The notes beneath the pieces were generated by a model, which did no database searches, was not told the origin of the DNA, and saw only the letters and a list, made by a program, of their open reading frames with translations. A stretch of DNA of 64,000 nucleotides, taken from the NCBI GenBank assembly GCA_021234155.1, contig JAJEKV010000071.1, positions 5,082,483 through 5,146,482 of the forward strand. The letters run 5' to 3'. Made by a program: the position numbers and the translations under genes. This DNA comes from Isoetes taiwanensis. Taxonomy: Eukaryota > Streptophyta > Lycopodiopsida > Isoetales > Isoetaceae. How positions within the stretch are numbered: position 1 is the stretch's first letter; each line of letters opens with the position of its first letter. This document shows positions 57,258-64,000 of the stretch, one piece after another.

Positions 57258-57416
57258 GCCAACACTATGTGAAGGGTACAACCATCTTCAACTGTTTGCC
57301 TGCAAATATGACCATCTGCTGGTCGGAATCGTATTCTTTGCATTATCAATTGTATCAGAGATTTCTACCTACAGATAGGTTGTATTGTATAACAACCTTC
57401 ACAAGCGTTAATGCCA
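57258..57416 (-). pseudogene. Ubiquitin-coding relic
   Basis: Minus-strand words VEISDTIDNAK, then IPDQQMVIFAGKQ and, after a one-base loss, EDGCTLHIVL, align in order with ubiquitin (VESSDTIDNVK, IPPDQQRLIFAGKQLEDG, TLHLVL). About 8 residues are missing before IP and about 12 between EDG and TLHLV. An ATG near 57416 could correspond to the first Met. No intact frame: a decayed single unit, possibly from a polyubiquitin or ubiquitin-fusion gene. Confidence 0.55.
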
Positions 57417-57679
57417 TAAAAACTCATTGTACACACATTTCAAAACGCTGCTAGCTGTATTCTTTTGCCTGAATTGCATGCAACACCAAGTAGCTCCAAC
57501 AAATATGGCATCCATTTATTCATGCAAATGACAGTTCATAGTTTACATCATATAATTACAATCAATTCAAATTACTTCAATTCTTTATGATAACTGCTCT
57601 AACAGACCAGGCTGACATTTTCTACCAGCATGGCCAACTAGGAATCAAGTTAACTACACAGGTTATAGATCCCATTTAT

Positions 57680-57727
57680 ATATGTTAACGCGGGCACACC
57701 TGCTATGTTAACGCGGGCACACCTGCT
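57680..57727. repeat. Tandem pair of TATGTTAACGCGGGCACACC
   Basis: Two adjacent copies of a 23-bp GC-rich unit. Confidence 0.9.
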
Positions 57728-57928
57728 CTTTTGACTCCAAGCTCCTTCTGGATATTGTTTCCAAATGCTGAAAATAAACAAGCATATAGACGTTTTCATA
57801 TAAGGATGGCAGCACTTCTATTAATGAACAAAAACGAATACAATGATATATGTATCAGATGCACGACTCTTCTTCTAAAAGACATGACGGTTGGCCAAAC
57901 GTAACCCTAATCTGCTTAACATTCTAAT

Positions 57929-58799
57929 CTATAATGGCAGCCTGATGAATGGCTGCGATTCATTCTTCACAAATGCAATAACTGCTTCGTCTTTCAATGT
58001 CACCTCTTCATCATACTCCTCATGCATTTGTTTTAACCGCCCTACAAATGCATCAATAAGCTCGCGTTGTGATATGGTTCTACCTTGCCAACGTAGCTTA
58101 ATCTCCACTTCTGTACAAAGCAAAGATATAATGAAAATATAGCAACTTGTATAAATGAGTCAAATTGCAGTCTACCTTAAATTCCTGTCAAAAGAATCTT
58201 GTATATCCATGCCTTATATCCATGCCTTATGCCGACCTCATCCATCTCTGACTTCCTAGTTCCCAGAACAACTTATGTTGGCCAGGTATAGCATTCAATA
58301 TATTCCCTGGTTTCAGGGAAATCAGACTTGCCGAACCTCAGCCTGGTTTCTGCAACCAACGTTTCTTCTGAGTCCTTTCAGAACTTGAAGGGCATGTGCA
58401 TTATATGTCTTCTTGCTAGAGGCAGATTCATATTTGGGCCAGTTCTGTGGAGAATCCATTCTTCTATTGTCATTAGACAAACGGTATACCACCATATAAA
58501 TCAAACCCACCAGCGACCTTCTTACGTCCTGCATGGCACTGGGCAATTTTTCTATACAAAGAAGAATGAAAGGATCGATAGGTCTTTAGAACCTCGATGA
58601 GTGAATCTTAGCTGCTAAGAAAATCGCAGCCTTCAACCTGAACTCAATTGTATAATTCATGCAGCATGCAAAAATTTGCACCGACCTCTTCTCCCACTGT
58701 TAAGCGCTCAAATCCAGCGATTTTTTCTTTCAAAATGAAGAAGGAAGATGCCGGCGGGGACGCCATGTCCTGCCCCTCTCTTCTCTGCTTTGGCCTCAT
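57929..58799 (-). CDS. Three-exon gene, 164-residue protein of unknown function
   Basis: Exons 58682-58799, 58357-58551 and 57929-58110. Donors are G|GTGCAA and G|GTTGCA; acceptors are TATAG| and TACAG|. Both introns are phase 1 and the split codons join cleanly (EEV-E-KLPSAMQ and RRNV-E-VEIK). A second in-frame ATG at 58766 could be the true start (MASPPASSFFILKEK). Visible features: an amphipathic amino-terminal helix region (ILKEKIAGFERL), a hydrophobic stretch (LVGLIYMVVYRL), KTYNAHALQVLKGLRR, and an acidic/basic carboxy end RELIDAFVGRLKQMHEEYDE. I recognise no family. The exact phase agreement over three exons argues for a real gene. Confidence 0.6.
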
Positions 58800-59615
58800 C
58801 GAACCATCTTCTATTGAGCAAAAGCTCCAACTGCATCAATCCATCATAAATAAACATGTAAGAACAAAACAGAGGATTGATACATAATAGCAGACAACGA
58901 GTTTTTGTGGAAACATACCTCAGATTGGGGAGGCAAAGGGAACATGTTATAATTATGCTCTGTTTTTAGGGCAGACAAAATGCATCAGAATACTCTTGCA
59001 AAAAGAAACTCTAAATCTTTAGCTAATGCCAGACTGAAGTAGACGGATTTTCCGATTTTGTTGCTCTATAGCAACCTGCCAGGCTCCCCAGCGACGGACC
59101 TGAACTTCATCCTATTTCAACGTGTCCTCTTCCATATTTTTTTCCCCCGGACAAACTTAAGAGAGTGTCCAGAACCACGCCATGGCCAGAGAGACGCAGC
59201 ATAAGAACCCATAAATTTTTGTTACCTGGGTTATGGCGGCGATATGCAAGAGCAGAGGCTCGCCGGAATGGGGCAGAGCAAACTGGAGAAGCCTCGGCGA
59301 GAATTTTTGTCGCAGAGTCTCCTTTTTAATTGGTCTCATCCACGTGTCGCCACCTTAAGAAGTCATACACGTGTCGCCACCATAATTATTCTTGGGGAAA
59401 AAATATTACAATCAAACAGAAAATGTAACTGCCTTATATATGTTAAGATTAAGATAAGATAAGAAAGGGTATCAAACTTTGCGCACTTGGGGCACTAAAT
59501 GCCCAAACACGAACAAACCAAGTTTCTATATAGGCCATGCTAATTGAAATTGATTAGTTCCTTCCTTTGAGAAATGGTAAGTGCTTAGAAATGATTTATT
59601 AAAATATAAATCTTC
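58800..59615. other. Spacer upstream of the three-exon gene
   Basis: Presumed promoter side of the minus-strand gene. Near 59338-59385 a CACGTGTCGCCACC word occurs twice (ACGT core, G-box-like). No gene supported. Confidence 0.35.
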
Positions 59616-59616
59616 A

Positions 59617-59900
59617 CTAGAAACGTGTGCCCGGCGATGCCGGGCATTAATCGTGGACGTGTAGAATGGGTGGCTAATATAGTTTATAGGTGCAATAAGA
59701 ACGTATAATATATATAATCATTTTTGTAGATGTATTGGAATGCCAAGTGTGAAGGTTCGGGGTTTAGGCATTAGCCATGAGGGCACGAAATGGGTAGGAA
59801 AAACAAAAAACATAATGGGTGAAGCTAGTGAAGATCATATAGTTTAGGGCATTGGTTTAGGCATTTGCGGATGTATTTTTACGTGTCATGTACTTTTTGC
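59617..59900 (-). mobile_element. Helitron-like element, 3' terminus (copy 2)
   Basis: On the minus strand: hairpin arms TGCCCGGC/GCCGGGCA (plus coordinates 59628-59646), CACGTTT, CTAG at 59620-59617, then host T. The terminal 38 bp are identical to copy 1 at 15633 and similarity continues about 150 bp inwards. The 5' end was not located. Confidence 0.65.
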
Positions 59901-59984
59901 ATTAAGTGTCTTGCATTTCATGCACATAGAGCCTTTTTGGGTAACGTCAAGATTTTTAAGCTTAAGATCTTGGGTCAATAATAC

Positions 59985-60436
59985 GGCGCGGGATATCCTT
60001 ACCCTGGTTTCGGGGATCCCGGAGGGGTGATACCGGAGGACGGGATCCCCAAGAGGTGTGATCCCGGAGGACGGGATCCCCGGTTACTGCGCAGTTACTG
60101 CGCAAAAATCTTGGCCCTTATAGGGATTTTTGGGGCAAACTTGTTGTGGGATTTTCTCCCTCGATCCGGCACCGAATCGCATGGGATCAGTTCGTAGCTG
60201 GTCGGAATCGGGAGGGCAAGGGGATCAGGTAGATGCGGAGGAGGAAGCAGGGCGAGCGCCGCTGCACTGGCCTCGCTCCAATCCGGCAAAAAAAACAGCA
60301 AAAACTGCGCAGTAAGGCGTTAACTGCGCAGTTAACTGTGGGATCCCGGAGGAGGGGATCTCGCGTGGGGATCCCGGAGGAGGGGATCCCATTTCCCTCC
60401 GGGATCCCCCAAACCAGGGTAAGACTATCCCAAACC
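59985..60436. mobile_element. Mutator-type MITE with 9-bp target duplication
   Basis: 452 bp flanked by CAATAATAC at 59976-59984 and 60437-60445. The ends are inverted over about 40 bp with few mismatches (shared inner word CTTACCCTGGTTT then GGGATCCCGGAGGG). Inner subterminal repeats ACTGCGCAGTTA occur on both sides. A GC-rich interior (60178-60295) is open on the plus strand from ATG 60181 (MGSVRSWSESGGQGDQ), possibly a captured exon. Confidence 0.85.
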
Positions 60437-60445
60437 CAATAATAC

Positions 60446-63341
60446 AATACATGGCCTCAAACATTGTGTATCAACGTAAAGGTATTTAGGACATCATACC
60501 GTAGCATCTACATGTGAATGTTGGTTAAATGTGAAACATGTAATTTTTAAAGTTATAGAAAACATGTGCCACTTCGAAATTTATCACAATTATCTCCAAC
60601 GTTGAGAAGGAATAGGGATGTCTCTTAGTAAATAGCTTGAGAAATTGTATCCTACTGATCTAAGAAGCTACATTCATGTGTTATTAATTGGTGGCAATAA
60701 TAATGTGGTGAGTGTAAAACCTCTAGCCAAGAAGTTTACTTAGAATTTATACATTGCATTTGTACCACAAAATGCAAGAAATCTAATTAGAATAAGACCA
60801 TGGCACGCAAGACCAGCCTATACTTCATCAATATTTTATCACGTGGCGCGCATGTCTGTGCCATTTTATTGCTCAGTCAAGAATGCCTTGTTTTGATTAG
60901 TGGTAAAAAATAGTAACTTTGGTCCCTATTGATCGTATGTGTAACAATTGCTTGAGTTTGTATCTTTATTTGGAAATGATAAAAGTTAACAAAAAATCCA
61001 CAACATTGCAAATTATTCATAAATTGTGCCTAGAGCAATTTATTTGCTCCCAATCCATATAATTGCATTTGATTTGGATGCTTTACGTCTTGATATAGTG
61101 ATAAATATCAAAACAACATAAGATACAAATATAGATTCGTCATACATTGTCAAAATATTATTCATCTACTTCGGTAACTATATCTTGGTTCACACTTCCC
61201 TTTAAAATACAACAAAATCGCTACAAATGCACCATATCTGCAATTAAGAGATGCTTCAAAATATTGTGCAAAACTGGACTGAAAGAACTCAAAACAACTT
61301 CATGACAGAACCTGAAGACAATAAACAACACAAACTCTTGTACTCGTGTACTCATCAACCCTCTCCACATTGCTTTTTAAGCGGTCCAGCGGAGCCTTTA
61401 AGCTTTTATTTTCTGAATTATCTTTTCATTTGTTGTAGATCTCCATAAGCAAGATTGGTCTTCAGATGCTAGAGGTCTCTACTTTGGGCTTCCTTCGCCT
61501 ATTGCAGAAACCATAGACTTAGGCATTTTTTACCCAAAACAACAAATAACAAATTTATTATTCTTAGGACTCTTGTAGAAACACTTTTTTATCTTGGTCA
61601 TAGGCTCAACTAAGAATTTCATGCAGCACATTATAGTCAAGGCCTAATTTGTCCTAAACTTCTGAATAAGTGCCGCTTTCTTCACTGCAGCATTACTAAT
61701 CAAGGCTGAAGGTTGACTCCCCGTGCAAATGGAATTGAGCTTCATACGTTAACTTGCATTATTATACCATTGTAAAACTTGTACTTCGTGACATCAGCAG
61801 GTCTATTGTTTGATAAAAACAATGACTGTGATGCAGAGACCTTGAGAAGATGAAGGTTTTCCAGCTTTTTAGCAATCAAGACGTGACAAATAGATATTGA
61901 ATGCCATTTACTCCAGTTGTAGATGTTGCTTTGCACTCTTTAGAGACGAAGTCTATTATGGAAGTGGCAAAGTTGGACCCTGCGACAATAGAAATATAAG
62001 AAAGTATAGCAATAAGAACGTACATCAACTTGATAAAGAGCACATAGTAAGAGAGCACATATTCAAATAGAATTATCCATCATGTGTCATCATATATTCA
62101 TTCCATTTGTTAAGCACAAATCATTCCCAATAGAGCAAGGCACCCACTGCTCATCTGCAAGGACAATACATCAAATAGTATTTCATGTTTGAGCAAATGA
62201 ATATATTGTGCTAGATAGTTAAAGTCTTACATTCTTCAATCTTCAATGCTGCAACTCAGCATAGCCATCTCCAATAAAGATCAATGATTATTAGAGGTAT
62301 GCTTTCCACAGATTATATGTACACTACAACACTCCAATGAATAGCAAGTGCAAGGGTATGAATTTTATGAATATTTAGTGAATACTCCAAGCTAATAAGA
62401 GAAGTTTCATGTGGGTCCTTCCATTCACCGGAGTAATGCAGTACCTTGTTCTATAGGTGCATTCTATCATGTTGATAAGGACCCCTTTAGAGAACAATAA
62501 TAATGTATATGTTGGACATGGGTCTAAATCCATTAATTAAGGCATAAATTAACCATGCGAATGACATCTAATATTTCATGCATGTGCAGAAGCATGAGAC
62601 GGAGGCTGCATGCTTTCCACAGACCATATATTCAGTGCACTACTCCAATAAATAGCAAATGCAAGAATAATGAACACCTTTTTATTGATTTTACACTGGA
62701 TCAAAGTTCCATTCAGCACACACCACTTTTGAAGATGTACGAGAGCTCATAATCCTTGCCGTAAAGAGTTTAGAAACTTGCTTTAGAGTGTTGTGAATCA
62801 ATTTAGAGCTGCAAATGATATGTAAGTCCAAGTTGTCCATGGAACATTAAATGTTTCGTGCATCTTTGCATCTGCAAAATTAAGAAGCTATGTTAAGAAA
62901 AAATGTGTTGAAATTATTAGTACTAACTGTTTGTTTTCAACTTTTCTGTATAGAGCAAATTATTAGCCAGCGAGGTCTACTTCTTACTCAAATCATCTGT
63001 GCCATGCGGCTGAAGTGCAAGGGATGAGCTTATTTACTGTGAAAAAAGGCCCTTCTACAATAAGACATGGCAAGTTTGAATTTACTTATGCAACCATCTA
63101 TTGTTCAGTTTTCGTCCTAACGTACAAACGACCTCATTCACAATCTGGATATTGCTTTGCAACAAACCTATTGAAGAAAGAACCTTTTACCGACATGCTG
63201 AAAAACATTATCGCTATATTAAAACTGAAACCTAAACTTAATTCATGGAGGTTGGGCTTGACATAATCCATGGAAGCAACTGCAACATTTATTTGTGTTT
63301 TTATAGAATTTTTGAAAACTCTAGAAGTTAAATTTTTTATG
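60446..63341. other. AT-rich spacer
   Basis: No supported gene. A segment with GCTTTCCACAGAxxATAT and ACTCCAATxAATAGCAAxTG occurs at about 62300-62360 and again at about 62608-62670, a diverged direct duplication. Confidence 0.4.
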
Positions 63342-64000
63342 GAAAGGAAGGAAGGAAGGAAGGAAAGTACTTTTATCGTCCACGGAGACCAATCGGTCTA
63401 TGGGACCCAATACAAAAATACAGCAAGCGGATTACTGCCCGGATTAAAAAACCCCCGCCCCGAAGGGTTTTCGAGGGAAAAATCGTGGCAAAGAATCGGC
63501 CTGGCCGACAAACCTGTCGTAACATATAAAATGCGTAAACACCCAAATATATACAAATCATGCACCGCACCCGTGAGTGTGCCTAATCGGGGCAGCAAGC
63601 GGGGGCAAAGGTGACCTCGCAGTCCAAGACCTCCCGAATGTACGACCCGTGGCACGTGTCCGACGGTGTGTTCATCGGCAAATGTAAGGGCAAGTCCGGC
63701 CGCACTAAGGGAGCGATGATCCGCCCCGGACCGACCAAACTGGGCAACTCGGAAAGTGTGAGGGCTCATCCTCAATGGCACCCGCTTGACAAAGACCGAC
63801 AAAGCACGTCTGGCCGGGCTCCCCAATCCACCGCCTGCCTCGAGCGAAGATGGTGGGCACTTGCATGGTAATGGAGGCAATGAGTTTGCGCTTTTCAGGG
63901 GCACTGGGAACGCGGTAGATTTTGTGGGCCCCGAAGCTAACACGGGGTTGATGTGCTCCTTGTAATGGGCCGCTTTGACCTGCTCTAGAGCGGTCCCCAG
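63342..64000 (-). mobile_element. LINE 3' end (minus), tail (CCTT)n, continues past the window
   Basis: Plus-strand AAGG repeats at 63342-63366 form the tail. Next to it, read on the minus strand, are GTCCCATAGACCGATTGGTC and the structured 3' UTR nearly identical to that at 54.7 kb. Further right, ORF2 carboxy-terminal coding (GAIEDEPSHFPSCPVW at about 63800-63750, then a stop) is recognisable. GC-rich like the plus-strand LINE. The body lies beyond 64000. Confidence 0.75.

Noticed and set aside
60095-60464. Stand-alone GC-rich genes on both strands
   Set aside because: The frames lie wholly inside the 452-bp Mutator-type element and cross its inverted repeats.
63373-63943. 181-codon minus-strand frame as a host gene
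   Set aside because: It overlaps the LINE 3' UTR and the ORF2 carboxy end in another frame; the real similarity is to the LINE at 54.4-54.8 kb.

Overview
The window looks like plant nuclear DNA. It holds intron-containing plant gene families (a Bet v 1/START-type gene, a SCAB1-like actin-binding gene fragment, an IBR3/ACAD10-like acyl-CoA dehydrogenase fragment, a plastid fibrillin-domain fragment, a GH1 beta-glucosidase) in an AT-rich, repeat-filled background. The abundant non-LTR retrotransposons with microsatellite tails, the Helitron-like ends and the long gene-poor spacers suggest a large genome. A non-seed plant such as a fern is my inference, not a demonstrated fact.

Layout. 0-1 kb: intact-looking two-exon Bet v 1 gene (minus). 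3.7-4.9 kb: 3' exons of an IBR3-like gene cut off by the 5' half of a LINE (5.1-7.8 kb, minus). 8.7-13.3 kb: nearly full-length but broken LINE (minus) ending in a (TATTC)n tail, with a small TIR element inside its reverse transcriptase. 14.0 kb: LINE 3' UTR remnant. 15.6 kb: Helitron 3' terminus. 18.2-19.1 kb: possible exons of an unrecognised gene. 20.3-24.4 kb: TIR element with arrays of GGAAACCCTTCC carrying methyltransferase and fibrillin fragments.

24.45-38.93 kb is a direct tandem segmental duplication (about 6.55 and 7.93 kb). Each unit has an intronless GH1 beta-glucosidase (intact in unit 1, broken in unit 2), a Harbinger-type MITE, and a LINE 5' module (ORF1 coiled coil plus tandem monomers). 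Each unit also carries private insertions, so the other unit records the empty site.

39-48 kb: Cys-rich relic, 150-bp tandem repeat, Tourist-like MITE with an empty-site paralogue, palindromic hairpin element, and SCAB1-like exons. 49.0-51.5 kb: decayed intron-containing DDE-like transposase. 51.8-54.87 kb: LINE (plus) with RT and a (TATTC)n tail. 55-64 kb: ubiquitin relic, an intact-looking three-exon gene of unknown function, a second Helitron 3' end, a Mutator-type MITE with 9-bp TSD, and at the right edge the 3' end of another LINE copy (minus) with an (AAGG/CCTT)n tail.

Few genes here look functional: the Bet v 1 gene, GH1 copy 1 and the three-exon gene. Most other coding sequence is mobile-element or captured-gene debris. 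Coordinates of exons were derived by hand from splice sites and reading-frame continuity. Family calls rest on recognised motifs and not on any database search.
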